The notes under the pieces are model-generated. The model was not told the origin of the DNA. It made no database searches and worked only from the letters and a program-made list of their open reading frames with translations. A program made the translations under genes and the position numbers. A DNA stretch of 64,000 nt from Amycolatopsis sp. CA-128772 (lineage in GTDB: Bacteria > Actinomycetota > Actinomycetes > Mycobacteriales > Pseudonocardiaceae): positions 1 to 64,000 of the forward strand of contig NZ_PPHG01000005.1 in the NCBI RefSeq assembly GCF_002904295.1. Direction: 5' to 3'. Positions 18,070-26,047 of this stretch are shown in pieces (positions within the stretch are counted from its first letter, which is position 1; every line of letters starts with the position of its first letter).

Positions 18070-18516
18070 CTAGAGGCTCGCCCAGCCGGTGGTGACCGTC
18101 GTGCCGTCCGCGGCGGTCACCGCGACCCGGGTCGCTCCGCGGGGCAGGCCCGCCGCCGTGAACCAGCCTTCCGGGCCGATCGGGCGGACGTGGCGTTCGC
18201 CCGCCACCTCGATCACCGCGTCGCCGATGGCGCCGGTGATCAGGCCGCGCAGCGAGACCCGGCCACCGCCGTACTCCACCTGCAGCTCCACCGACACGCG
18301 CGCCGACTCGAACGACAGCAGGCGGACGTCTTCGCCGTCCGCGCGGACCGCGCCGGCCTCCGCCAGGTCCGAGTCGAAGGCCAGCTCCGCCAGTTCGGCG
18401 TCGAGGTCGCGGGTGGTCAGGGCCGCACGGGCCTGGCGCAGCACGAGGTCCGGCACCGGGTCGGCCCGGCCGGCCGCCGCGCGCAGGACGTCCATGAGCT
18501 CGTCGTCGTCGGTCAC
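18070..18516 (-). CDS. Unknown protein coupled to the ECF sigma factor
   Basis: The 148-aa protein has a helical N-terminus (about 1-50, with VPDLVLRQARAAL and LDAELAELAFDSD) and a beta-rich C-terminus (about 60-148) resembling a transthyretin or carboxypeptidase-regulatory-like fold. No zinc-binding HxxxCxxC of ZAS anti-sigma factors and no membrane segment are seen. Its GTG overlaps the stop of the sigma gene (GTGA), so the two are co-translated. By position it is a candidate soluble partner or inhibitor of the sigma factor. From memory, similar proteins accompany actinobacterial sigma/CHAT/S8 loci, but I cannot verify this here. Confidence 0.75.
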   Translation of the reverse strand: MTDDDELMDVLRAAAGRADPVPDLVLRQARAALTTRDLDAELAELAFDSDLAEAGAVRADGEDVRLLSFESARVSVELQVEYGGGRVSLRGLITGAIGDAVIEVAGERHVRPIGPEGWFTAAGLPRGATRVAVTAADGTTVTTGWASL

Positions 18517-19133
18517 GTCCGGTCCTCCGTCCCGAGCCCGGCCTGGCCGGCCCGCTCGCGCAGCCGGCCCAGGCAGCGCTGCCGGGTCGGGCCGATGCTG
18601 CCGACCGGCATGTCGAGGGCGGCCGACACCTCCGCGTACGACGGCGGCGGCGTGGCCATCAGCAGCCGCAGCAACTGGCGGCACTGATCCGACAGCTTGT
18701 CCAACGCGCGCCACAGCGCGGCGTCGCGCTCGTCGAGCAGCAAAGCCGCGTCGACGGCCGGGCCGGGCGCAGCCTCGCTCTGCCAGACCTGGTCGTCGGT
18801 GGGACGCTCCCGGTCGCCGCGGCGGAGCTGGCGGAGGCACTCGTGCCGGGCGGTGGTGGCCAGCCAGCCGGGCAGCCGTTCCGGGTCCTTGATCCGGCCG
18901 AGGTTTTCGACGAGCTTCAGCCAGGTCGTCTGGACGGCGTCGGCCGCGTCGGCGTCGGACAGCCGGTGCGCGCGGGCGACCGACCAGAGCAGGCTCGCGT
19001 ACCGGTTGACGAGGGCGTCCCAGGACGCCTGGTCGCCGCGCGCGGCCGCTTCGAGCAGGGTCGTGGTGTCCACTTCACCTCCGGTTGCCCCGCTCAGCCT
19101 AACCAAGAGCGGCCCTTCGGACCGGTACGCCAT
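18513..19133 (-). CDS. ECF-type RNA polymerase sigma factor
   Basis: The 206-aa protein has region 2 at about 35-100 (VNRYASLLWSVARAHRLSDA, DAVQTTWLKLVENLG) and region 4 at about 140-200 (PPSYAEVSAALDMPVGSIGP, then TRQRCLGRLRE). The ATG is supported by AAGGAG 7 nt upstream; an in-frame GTG 20 codons later has GGAGGTGAA and could also start translation. No classical anti-sigma gene is present; the only coupled gene is the 148-aa protein. A role directing transcription of the neighbouring protease genes is inferred from clustering. Confidence 0.88.
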   Translation of the reverse strand: MAYRSEGPLLVRLSGATGGEVDTTTLLEAAARGDQASWDALVNRYASLLWSVARAHRLSDADAADAVQTTWLKLVENLGRIKDPERLPGWLATTARHECLRQLRRGDRERPTDDQVWQSEAAPGPAVDAALLLDERDAALWRALDKLSDQCRQLLRLLMATPPPSYAEVSAALDMPVGSIGPTRQRCLGRLRERAGQAGLGTEDRT

Positions 19134-19266
19134 CGGGGGACTCCTTCCCGTCTTCCTCCCCCGCTCAGCCGATCCGGTGAGAGCGCGGGAAATACCTGAA
19201 CCACCCCGGTGGCCGCCGCCGTGTGCCCGGTGGGAGTGGTGGAGACAGGGATCGGGGTGAGCGGTC

Positions 19267-19431
19267 GTGCGGACCGTGGTGCTGGTGGTGCTCGTGGTGG
19301 ACCTGGTCGCGTGTGGACAGCCGGTGACGGAGGTGCGGGGCCGGGCGGAGCCGGTGCCGGTGCACACCGGCGCGCCCCCGGGCGAGCTGCTCGGGGACAC
19401 GCCGGTGGCGCCGGTCGTCGTGAAGCTCTAG
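19267..19431 (+). CDS. Candidate small lipoprotein
   Basis: A 54-aa ORF starts with GTG: a short basic start (VRT), a Val/Leu-rich stretch, then DLVACGQ, which fits a lipobox with Cys16 as the lipidation site. The rest is Pro/Val-rich with no domain. It is divergent from the sigma gene, and its stop overlaps that of the convergent GH64 gene. A GGGGTGA lies 7 nt before the GTG, a modest ribosome site. The reading depends on codon bias and lipobox only. Confidence 0.4.
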   Translation: MRTVVLVVLVVDLVACGQPVTEVRGRAEPVPVHTGAPPGELLGDTPVAPVVVKL

Positions 19432-20612
19432 TTGAACGGGTCCAGCGTCAGGTAGGCCGTCGCCGGGTTGCCGTCGTTGACCAGGGATTCGTGGTGGCCG
19501 ACGTCGTCGAAGGCGAACCCGTACGCCTTTCCGTCGGCCATCTGCGCGTGGATCTTGCGCGCGTAGTGGTTGGTGACGGCGTCCTGGTAGAAGCCCGCCG
19601 AGCTGGTGTCCGGCTGGTTCGCGTTGGTCAGCAGCGTCGAGCGGTTGAAGCCCGCGCAGAGCGTGCGCGAGATCTGCCCGCGGACGTCGTTGGGCGCGTC
19701 GAGGTTCTTGTAGCAGCCGAACACGCTGTCGGAATCCGGTTTCTGGAACGCCGTCACGAAGCCGCCGGAGGTGTTGGTGAAGTTCATGGTGTTCCCGGAG
19801 ACCCGGCCGTAGTACTTGACGTTCGGCTGGTCGGCCACCGGGGTCACGGTCAACGTCGACGAGCTGTACTTCGTCCAGACGCGGTTGATGTAGTCCTGCA
19901 GCACGTTCGCGGGCAGGGCGCCGGCTTCGATGCCGTGGCCCGGCGCCAGCGCGCGCAGGACCGTGCCGTCGGAGCGGGTGCGGATCAGGTTGGCCCAGCC
20001 GCCCGGCTGACCGCGCAGCGCCGTGTAGAACCCGTTGTAGCCACCCGGTTTCAGGTGCCCGGTGTTCCTCGTCGTGCCGCCGGCCGGCTGTACGCCGACC
20101 GCGTACGGCGCCGAGAACATGTCCACCTGGGTGCTGTTGATCCAGAGGCCGCCGTCGTTGAGCGTGTACTCCGACCAGTTGAAGAGGATGTCGACGTTCG
20201 GGTCCGACGGGTTCTGGACGGCCGGCTGCACCAGCCCGCCGGTGGCGAGCTTGAAGACCAGCTTCTGCCCGTAGGAGAAGTAGATCCGGCCGGAGAACTT
20301 CGGGATCCGGATGGTGATCGACTGGCCGTTCGCGGGGCCCGGGATCGACGCGTCGGGTGCCGGGATCGGCGGCACCGCGCCGCCGGGCCAGGCGTGGAAC
20401 CCGCCGTTCGCGTCGGCCCAGCCCTGCTGCCCGGTCGCCAGGTTCGTGCCGAGGTCGTAGAGGTAGACCGGGTCGCTGCGGCCGGAGTTGTTGGTGATCT
20501 TCAGCGGGATCGTGGCCGGCACCGCCTCGGCGGCGGGGGCGGTCGCGGTGGCCACCGCGACCGCCGCGGCCAGCACCGCAAAGCGGTGGCGGAAGGACGT
20601 TTTCGTGCGCAC
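19428..20612 (-). CDS. Secreted GH64 endo-1,3-beta-glucanase
   Basis: The 394-aa product has a signal peptide (about 1-30, ending AEA-VPA) and a GH64 domain of the laminaripentaose-producing type. Glu148 in FNWSEYTLNDGG and Asp164 in NSTQVDMFSAPY match the catalytic acid and base, with the same 16-residue spacing as in the Streptomyces enzyme. The C-terminal part contains the thaumatin-like subdomain. It cleaves fungal beta-1,3-glucan, fitting a soil saprophyte. No carbohydrate-binding module follows. The gene stands alone. Confidence 0.9.
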   Translation of the reverse strand: MRTKTSFRHRFAVLAAAVAVATATAPAAEAVPATIPLKITNNSGRSDPVYLYDLGTNLATGQQGWADANGGFHAWPGGAVPPIPAPDASIPGPANGQSITIRIPKFSGRIYFSYGQKLVFKLATGGLVQPAVQNPSDPNVDILFNWSEYTLNDGGLWINSTQVDMFSAPYAVGVQPAGGTTRNTGHLKPGGYNGFYTALRGQPGGWANLIRTRSDGTVLRALAPGHGIEAGALPANVLQDYINRVWTKYSSSTLTVTPVADQPNVKYYGRVSGNTMNFTNTSGGFVTAFQKPDSDSVFGCYKNLDAPNDVRGQISRTLCAGFNRSTLLTNANQPDTSSAGFYQDAVTNHYARKIHAQMADGKAYGFAFDDVGHHESLVNDGNPATAYLTLDPFN

Positions 20613-20649
20613 GGGCGCCTCCTCGTCGAGGCCGATGATCGCAAGTTGT

Positions 20650-21573
20650 TCAGACCATTTCAGCGTCGGTGTCCCGGCGAGCGGTTGTCAAAGGCTGATA
20701 TTTATCAGCCCCCGTCCGGCCCAACGTCCGCAGCTGCGCGCCCACCACGGCGGCCGGCACGATCGCCGCGCCGAGCAGCTGCCACGGCGTCAGCCGCTGG
20801 CCGAGCACGAGCCAGCCGAGCAGGGTGGCGACGACCGGGCTCAGCAGCCCGAGGAAAGTCACGTGCGTGGCGGACAGCGCGCGGATGCCCCGGAACCACA
20901 GCGCGTACGCGAAGGCCGCGCCGATCAGCGCCAGGTAGGCGTAGCCCGCAAGGTTCGCCCCGGACAGCGCCGACGGTGGCGCGCCTTCGACGGCCAGGGT
21001 GACCGGCACGAGCACCAGCCCGCCCGCGACGAGCTGCCAGCCGGTGGTGGCCAGCAGCGGCGCGGGGGACGTCCACCGCTTGCTCAGCACGACGCCGGTG
21101 GCCATCACGACCGCGCCGCCGGCCGCGGCGGCCACGCCGATCGCGTCAAGCCGGGCGGTCGACTGCAGGACCAGCAGGCTGACGCCGGCGACCCCGGCCA
21201 CGCCGGCGAGCACGGTCCGCCGGGTCAGGCGTTCGCCGAGCAGGCCGGTGGACAGGCCGGCGACGATCAGCGGCTGCAGGGCGCCGAGGGTGGCGGCGAC
21301 CCCGCCGGGCAGCCGGTAGGCGGCGACGAACAGCAGGGCGAGGAAGGCGCCGATGTTCAGCGTCCCGAGCACGAGCGAGCGCCACCACCAGTCGCCCTTC
21401 GGCAGCCGCCGGGTGAGCGCGACGAGCAGCAGCCCGGCGGGCAGGGCGCGGATGACGGCGGCGAGCAGCGGGCGGCCGGGCGGCAGGAACTCGGTGGTGA
21501 CGAGGTAGGTGGTGCCCCAGATGGCCGGGGCCAGCGCGGTGACGAGGAGGAGGGCGAGGCGGTTGTTTAGCAC
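20650..21573 (-). CDS. EamA/DMT family exporter
   Basis: The 307-aa protein has ten membrane segments in two EamA halves (first half from PAIWGTTYLVTTEFLPPGRP; second from GVVLSKRWTSPAP). These transporters export metabolites or drugs. It starts with GTG within a set of CTAAGG half-sites and is divergent from a MarR regulator, which very probably represses it. The substrate is unknown. Confidence 0.87.
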   Translation of the reverse strand: MLNNRLALLLVTALAPAIWGTTYLVTTEFLPPGRPLLAAVIRALPAGLLLVALTRRLPKGDWWWRSLVLGTLNIGAFLALLFVAAYRLPGGVAATLGALQPLIVAGLSTGLLGERLTRRTVLAGVAGVAGVSLLVLQSTARLDAIGVAAAAGGAVVMATGVVLSKRWTSPAPLLATTGWQLVAGGLVLVPVTLAVEGAPPSALSGANLAGYAYLALIGAAFAYALWFRGIRALSATHVTFLGLLSPVVATLLGWLVLGQRLTPWQLLGAAIVPAAVVGAQLRTLGRTGADKYQPLTTARRDTDAEMV

Positions 21574-21582
21574 TAAGGCAGA

Positions 21583-21602
21583 TTACCTCAGCGCTAAGGT
21601 AA
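21583..21602. promoter_or_regulatory. MarR operator between exporter and marR-like gene
   Basis: A 20-bp near-palindrome, TTACCTCAGCGCTAAGGTAA, has one mismatched pair. Related half-sites (sCTAAGG) recur at about 21572 and 21624, on either side. The set covers the start of the exporter gene and the promoter zone of the regulator, typical of MarR autoregulation. Confidence 0.68.
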
Positions 21603-21649
21603 CTGGCTACGTTCTCACTTACCGCTAAGGCATCCGTTACGCTGTGCCG

Positions 21650-22147
21650 ATGGCCGACCACGTGGACCGGGTCCTCGCGCAGTGGCACGCCGAGCGCCCC
21701 GACCTCGACGTGTCCCCGATGGCGGTGATCGGCCGGCTGTCCCGCCTCGGCGCCCTGGTCGACACGGAGCTGCGCCGGACTTTCGCCCGCCACGGCCTGG
21801 ACCGCGCCACCTTCGACGTCCTGGCGACCCTGCGCCGCAGCGGCCCGCCCTACCGCCTGACCCCGACGGAGCTGATGCGGTCGGCGATGGTGACGTCGGG
21901 GGCGATCACCCAGCGCCTGGACAAGATGGAGGCCCGCGGCCTCGTCGAGCGCACCCCGGACGAGACGGACGGCCGCGGCGTCCGCGTGGCCCTGACCGAC
22001 GCGGGCGGCGAGCTGATCGACCGCGCGCTGCCCGACCACGTGGAGACCGAGCACCGCATCCTGGCGGCGTTGGGCGAGGGGGAGCGCGAGGAGCTGGCCG
22101 CGACGCTGCGCACCCTGCTGGAGGGTCTGGGCGGCGCCGCGTCCTAG
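21650..22147 (+). CDS. MarR family transcriptional regulator
   Basis: The 165-aa winged-helix protein shows LTPTELMRSAMVTSGAITQR (recognition helix region) and the wing DETDGRGVRVALTDAG. I take the ATG giving MADHVDRVL; a GTG two codons upstream is possible. It probably represses the divergent EamA exporter and itself through the palindrome upstream. Its last 4 nt overlap the 3' end of the convergent MBL gene. Confidence 0.88.
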   Translation: MADHVDRVLAQWHAERPDLDVSPMAVIGRLSRLGALVDTELRRTFARHGLDRATFDVLATLRRSGPPYRLTPTELMRSAMVTSGAITQRLDKMEARGLVERTPDETDGRGVRVALTDAGGELIDRALPDHVETEHRILAALGEGEREELAATLRTLLEGLGGAAS

Positions 22148-23088
22148 GAGATCTGCCGGACCGGTTCGCCGCCCAGCAGGGAGTCCAGGTCGATGCGGCC
22201 GCCCGCCGCGGCCAGGACCGCGTCGATCGCCAGGTCGACGTCCAGTTTGCGGCCGTGCTGGTCGGCGTACGCGCGCATCAGGTTGCCGATGTGGCGCTCC
22301 GGGTTGCGCCACGTCGGCCAGCGCAGGGATGCCTGCCTCGCCAGCCTCGAGAAGTTGGACTGGCGGGTCGTCGCCTCCAGCAGCCACTCCAGGTAGACGC
22401 GCATCCCGTGGAACGCCGTGTGGCCCGGGGTCGCCACCGGGCCGTGGCCGGGCACCACGGTGCGCGGCCGGAACGTGTCCTGGAGCCAGTGCAGTGCGTC
22501 GAGCCAGCCGGGGATCGAGCCGTGCACCGCCAGCGGGGTGTCGCCGATGAACACCAGGTCGCCGGTGAACAGCGTGCCCGAGCGCGGCTCGTGCACCACC
22601 AGGTCGCCCGCCGTGTGGGCGACGCCCGGCACCGCCACGACGTCGGCCGTCGCGCCGCCCAGGTCCAGCTGGTGCCGGCCGGTCACCGGGCGGACCGCGT
22701 CCGGCTCCGGCGGCTCGAGCACGCCCCAGCTCGTGTAGGTGAAGACGTTGCCGTAGGTCTGCGGGCCGGCCTTGACCAGGTCGAGGCTGCCGTGCGCGGC
22801 CAGCGCCGTGCCGCCGTCGCGCAGGGCGACGCCGAGGCCGTTGTGGTGCTCGCCGTGTGCGTGCGTGATGACGACCGTGAGCTCCTGGTCGCCGGCGTAC
22901 TTGCGGACGTCGCGCAGCAGCTCCAGGGTCGCCTGCTCGGTGCCGCAGGTGTCGATCAGCGCGACACCGTCGCTGCCCTGGATCCAGCCGCTGTTCGCGA
23001 CGAACCACTCGGCCGGGCTCTTCACGTACGCCACCACTCCCGGCCGCGCGTGCCGGAGCGGGACGATGTTCGATCTGACGGCCGGCAT
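22144..23088 (-). CDS. MBL-fold metallo-hydrolase
   Basis: The 314-aa protein has the metallo-beta-lactamase fold: THAHGEHHNG (His76, His78, Glu80, His81), PGVAHTAGDL, TGDLVFIGDTP (bridging Asp) and PGHGPV. The canonical motif HxHxDH has Glu in place of Asp at the second metal site, a variant that may change metal use. No export signal is seen. The reaction is unknown; lactonase, glyoxalase II-like or quinoprotein-relay types are all possible. It is divergent from the PTS operon across about 450 bp. Confidence 0.82.
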   Translation of the reverse strand: MPAVRSNIVPLRHARPGVVAYVKSPAEWFVANSGWIQGSDGVALIDTCGTEQATLELLRDVRKYAGDQELTVVITHAHGEHHNGLGVALRDGGTALAAHGSLDLVKAGPQTYGNVFTYTSWGVLEPPEPDAVRPVTGRHQLDLGGATADVVAVPGVAHTAGDLVVHEPRSGTLFTGDLVFIGDTPLAVHGSIPGWLDALHWLQDTFRPRTVVPGHGPVATPGHTAFHGMRVYLEWLLEATTRQSNFSRLARQASLRWPTWRNPERHIGNLMRAYADQHGRKLDVDLAIDAVLAAAGGRIDLDSLLGGEPVRQIS

Positions 23089-23340
23089 GCTTTCCTCCCC
23101 TGAACGGACGAAGCGGTTAACGACGGTGACCGGACCAGGTTGCGCGGATTTTCCGGGAATGTTCGAACCCCCGCCCGTCGCCGCCAGCGGTCTAGACCAA
23201 TGGGGATACTAAGAGCGCCTCCGGAGGCTGTCACTGACAAGACCGGACAGTGGAGGGTGAACTTTTCCCGCCGCGCATCCGGTCGAATTTCGGTCGGCCG
23301 ACCGGCCGAGAATTTTTCGGATTTGGCCCTGGCCAGGGTC

Positions 23341-23383
23341 TTGACAGTCGATCACGACCGTCCATACTGGTATATACCTTTAT
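23341..23383 (+). promoter_or_regulatory. Upstream promoter with GntR-type operator (site 1)
   Basis: TTGACA at 23341-23346 and CATACT at 23363-23368 (16-bp spacer) make a good housekeeping promoter. Overlapping its -10 is ATACTGGTATATACCTTTAT (23364-23383), sharing ATACTGGTA and ACC with site 2. It would give a leader transcript that meets a hairpin before the second promoter. Confidence 0.55.
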
Positions 23384-23426
23384 GGGAGGGTCCGGGCCGA
23401 ACAAAGAGGGGGACTTCGCGCTCACG

Positions 23427-23462
23427 GGCCGACGGAAGGTCTGAGGGGTCCTTCCGTCGGCC
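23427..23462 (+). terminator. Strong hairpin between the two PTS promoters
   Basis: A 13-bp perfect stem (GGCCGACGGAAGG / CCTTCCGTCGGCC) with a 10-nt loop is followed at 23470-23484 by a second short hairpin (GGCCGG/CCGGCC). It lies between promoter 1 and promoter 2 and has no T-run. Possible roles are a terminator or attenuator of the upstream transcript, or the 3' end of a roughly 90-nt small RNA. Confidence 0.5.
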
Positions 23463-23487
23463 GCGCGGAGGCCGGTCACCGGCCGTG

Positions 23488-23516
23488 TTGACACAGATAC
23501 TGGTACGAACCAGTAT
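23488..23516 (+). promoter_or_regulatory. PTS operon promoter with GntR operator (site 2)
   Basis: TTGACA (23488-23493) and CAGTAT (23511-23516) are separated by 17 bp. The 20-bp inverted repeat ATACTGGT-ACGA-ACCAGTAT (23497-23516) covers the spacer and the -10 box, so a bound repressor would block RNA polymerase. The half-site ACTGGT fits HutC/GntR regulators such as the one encoded at the end of the cluster. Confidence 0.75.
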
Positions 23517-23542
23517 GTCTCCTGCCGGCCGGGAGGAGAACG

Positions 23543-24019
23543 ATGACGGGGGCACACGTCCGGATCGACAACCGGCTGATCCACGGGCAGGTCACCGTCG
23601 CGTGGACCCGCCGCCTGGGCGTGCGCCGGCTGATCGTCTGCAACGACGAGGTCGCCGCCGACGACCTCCAGCTGATCCTGCTCCCGCAGGCCGCCCGCGG
23701 GCTGCCCACCGACGTGCTGCCGGTCGCGGCCACCCTGGCCGCCGAGCCCGGCGCCGGCGTGATGGTCGTCGCCAAGCATCCCGAGGACGTCTTCCGCCTG
23801 GTCGACGGCGGGCTGCGGCCCGAGGTCGTCAACGTCGGCAACGTCGCGCCCCGGCCGGGCCCGGCGTACACCATGGTCACCCGCTCGGTCGCGGTCACCG
23901 CGGACGAGGCCGACGCCTACCGCAAGCTCGCCGCCGCGGGCGTCCCGCTGGTCACGCAGCTGCTGCCGCAGGACAAACCCGCCGATTTCGTCACCCTGCT
24001 CGACCGGAAAGGGCTGTAG
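23543..24019 (+). CDS. PTS mannose/sorbose family EIIB component
   Basis: The 158-aa protein has the EIIB-Man motif RIDNRLIHGQV with phospho-accepting His14, followed by VNVGNVAPRPG. It passes phosphate from IIA to the sugar at the IIC-IID channel. GGAGG precedes the ATG. It is the first gene of the operon and lies 27 nt after operator site 2. EI and HPr are not in this window and must be encoded elsewhere. Confidence 0.93.
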   Translation: MTGAHVRIDNRLIHGQVTVAWTRRLGVRRLIVCNDEVAADDLQLILLPQAARGLPTDVLPVAATLAAEPGAGVMVVAKHPEDVFRLVDGGLRPEVVNVGNVAPRPGPAYTMVTRSVAVTADEADAYRKLAAAGVPLVTQLLPQDKPADFVTLLDRKGL

Positions 24020-24026
24020 CTCCAGC

Positions 24027-25646
24027 ATGCTCGTCGCGTTGGCCCTGACCCTGTGGGCGATCTACTGCACGTACGACGGTCTCGGGCCGTTCCTCATCTA
24101 CGCCCAGCGGCCGCTGATCGCCGGCTCGGTGGCCGGCCTGATCACCGGCCACCCGCTGCTCGGCCTGCTGATCGGCGCCACGCTGGAGCTGGCCGCCCTG
24201 GGTGTCTACACCTACGGCGGCGCCACCATCCCGGACTACCAGACCGGCGCGATCGTCGGCACCGCGCTGGCCGCGGGCGCCACCGGCGATGCCGCCGCGC
24301 AGGCCGCGATCGGGATCGGCGTCGGCCTGCCCGCGGCGATCCTGCTCTCGGCGCTGGACCCGGTGGGCAAGATGGTCACCACCGCGCTGGTGCACCGGGC
24401 CGACGGTTACGCCGCCGACGGCAACGCGCGCGGCCTGGCGATGATCCACTGGGTCAGCCTGGTCCCGTGGGTCGCCGTGCGCGCGATCCCGACGTTCCTG
24501 GCCGCGCTCGCCGCGTCCGGCGGCCTGGTCAAGGACATCACCGCGAGCATCCCGGCCGGGTTCGTGCAGGGCATGACGCTGGCCGGGTCGCTGCTGCCGG
24601 CGGTCGGGTTCGCGCTGCTGCTCGGCATGATGGAGCTGTCGCGGTACTGGTACCTGCTGCTCATCGGGTTCGTCGGGTTCGCCTACCTGCACCTGACCGT
24701 GCTCGGGATCGCGCTCGTCGGCGTCGCGGTCGCGATGCTGTTCGTGACGCTGAAACGCGACGAACCGGCGCTCGCGGTGCCCGAGGCCGCGGCCGACGAG
24801 CCCGCCGCGGACCCGCGGCTGACGAAGCAGGACCTGCGCCGCGCGTTCCGCCGGTACTTCTGGTCCAGCCAGATCTCCTGGAACTACGAGCGGATGCAGG
24901 CGCTCGGGTTCGCGTACTCGATGGAGCCGGTGCTGCGCCGGCTCTACCCGGAGAAGGCCGAGTACGTCGCCGGCCTGCAGCGGCATTTGCAGTTCTTCAA
25001 CACCTCCGTGCTCGTCGGCGGCCCGCTGATCCTCGGCTCCAGCGTCGCGCTGGAGGAGGCGGGGACGCCCAAGTCGGCGGCGAGCACGAAGGTCGCGCTG
25101 ATGGGGCCGATGGCCGGCATCGGCGACACCGTCGTCTTCGCGCTGTACAACAGCATCGTCTTCACCATGGGCGCGTCGTGGGCCTTGCAGGGCAACTGGC
25201 TCGGCCCGGCCTTCGCCGCGGTGATGGTGCTCGTGCCGTACGCGCTGATCAGGCGCTGGCAGTTCGCCTTCGCCTACCGGGAGGGCAAGCGGCTGGCCGG
25301 GCACCTCGCCGCCGGGGCGCTCGCCCGCGTCGCCCAGGGGGCGACCGTGCTCGGGTTCGTCGTGCTCGGCGGGTTCATCCCGTCGATCGTCAAGGTCGTC
25401 ACCACGCTCACCTACCGGCAGACCACCACGGTCCAGGGGCAGCCGGTGACGCAGGCGGTGGCGATCCAGGACCGGCTCGACGAGCTGCTGCCGTTCCTGC
25501 TCCCGGTGCTCGTCACGGCCGGGGTGTACCTGCTGACGGTCAAGGCCCGGCTGCGGCCGGTCTGGGTCATCGGCATCGTCGTCGTGGCCGGGGTCGTCCT
25601 GGGGTGGCTCGGCTGGTTCGCGCCATCGGCCCCGGCGAAGAGTTAG
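24027..25646 (+). CDS. PTS mannose family EIIC-EIID fusion protein
   Basis: The 539-aa membrane protein joins two normally separate subunits. Residues 1 to about 245 are EIIC-like (GATLELAALGVYTYGGATIP and further membrane helices). A hydrophilic linker (about 246-262) leads to EIID from about 263 (RLTKQDLRRAFRRYFWSSQI, SWNYERMQALGFAYSMEP, MGPMAGIGDTVVFALYNS). The fusion fixes a 1:1 ratio of the translocator subunits. The substrate is not given by sequence; mannose-family systems take hexoses, amino sugars and their derivatives. Confidence 0.92.
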   Translation: MLVALALTLWAIYCTYDGLGPFLIYAQRPLIAGSVAGLITGHPLLGLLIGATLELAALGVYTYGGATIPDYQTGAIVGTALAAGATGDAAAQAAIGIGVGLPAAILLSALDPVGKMVTTALVHRADGYAADGNARGLAMIHWVSLVPWVAVRAIPTFLAALAASGGLVKDITASIPAGFVQGMTLAGSLLPAVGFALLLGMMELSRYWYLLLIGFVGFAYLHLTVLGIALVGVAVAMLFVTLKRDEPALAVPEAAADEPAADPRLTKQDLRRAFRRYFWSSQISWNYERMQALGFAYSMEPVLRRLYPEKAEYVAGLQRHLQFFNTSVLVGGPLILGSSVALEEAGTPKSAASTKVALMGPMAGIGDTVVFALYNSIVFTMGASWALQGNWLGPAFAAVMVLVPYALIRRWQFAFAYREGKRLAGHLAAGALARVAQGATVLGFVVLGGFIPSIVKVVTTLTYRQTTTVQGQPVTQAVAIQDRLDELLPFLLPVLVTAGVYLLTVKARLRPVWVIGIVVVAGVVLGWLGWFAPSAPAKS

Positions 25647-25657
25647 GGGAGTCCGCC

Positions 25658-26047
25658 ATGTCCGTTCCGATCATCCTCGCCGGCCACGGCCGGCTGCCCT
25701 CCGGCGTCGGGGAAGCCGCCGAGATGATCCTCGGCCCGCAGTCGCGGCTGAAGGTCTGCGAGCTGAGCCCGCGCGACAGCCCGGAGGAGTTCGGCGCCCG
25801 CGTACTCGCGCTGGCCGGCGACGCCGAGGGCGTGCTGGTGCTTGCCGACCTGCACGGCGGCTCGCCGTTCAACGCCGTCCGCACCCTCGCCGCCGGGCAC
25901 CCGCGGCTCCAGCTGGTCTCCGGGCTCAACCTGCCGATGCTGCTGGAGGTCCTGCTGCACACGACCGGCGACGTCACCGAGCTCGCCGGGGTGGCCCGCG
26001 CCGCCGGCCGCGACGGCGTCGTCGACGTCCTGGAATCGACCTGGTGA
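25658..26047 (+). CDS. PTS mannose family EIIA component
   Basis: The 129-aa EIIA-Man-like protein has phospho-accepting His10 in ILAGHGRLPSG and the conserved DLHGGSPFNA loop. AGGGGAG precedes the ATG. The stop overlaps the GTG of the ceramidase-like gene by 4 nt, which ties that enzyme to the uptake system. Confidence 0.92.
   Translation: MSVPIILAGHGRLPSGVGEAAEMILGPQSRLKVCELSPRDSPEEFGARVLALAGDAEGVLVLADLHGGSPFNAVRTLAAGHPRLQLVSGLNLPMLLEVLLHTTGDVTELAGVARAAGRDGVVDVLESTW

Noticed and set aside
23352..23555. A 67-codon minus-strand frame in the PTS promoter region
   Set aside because: It covers the operators, promoters and hairpin; its translation has no family and no start signal.
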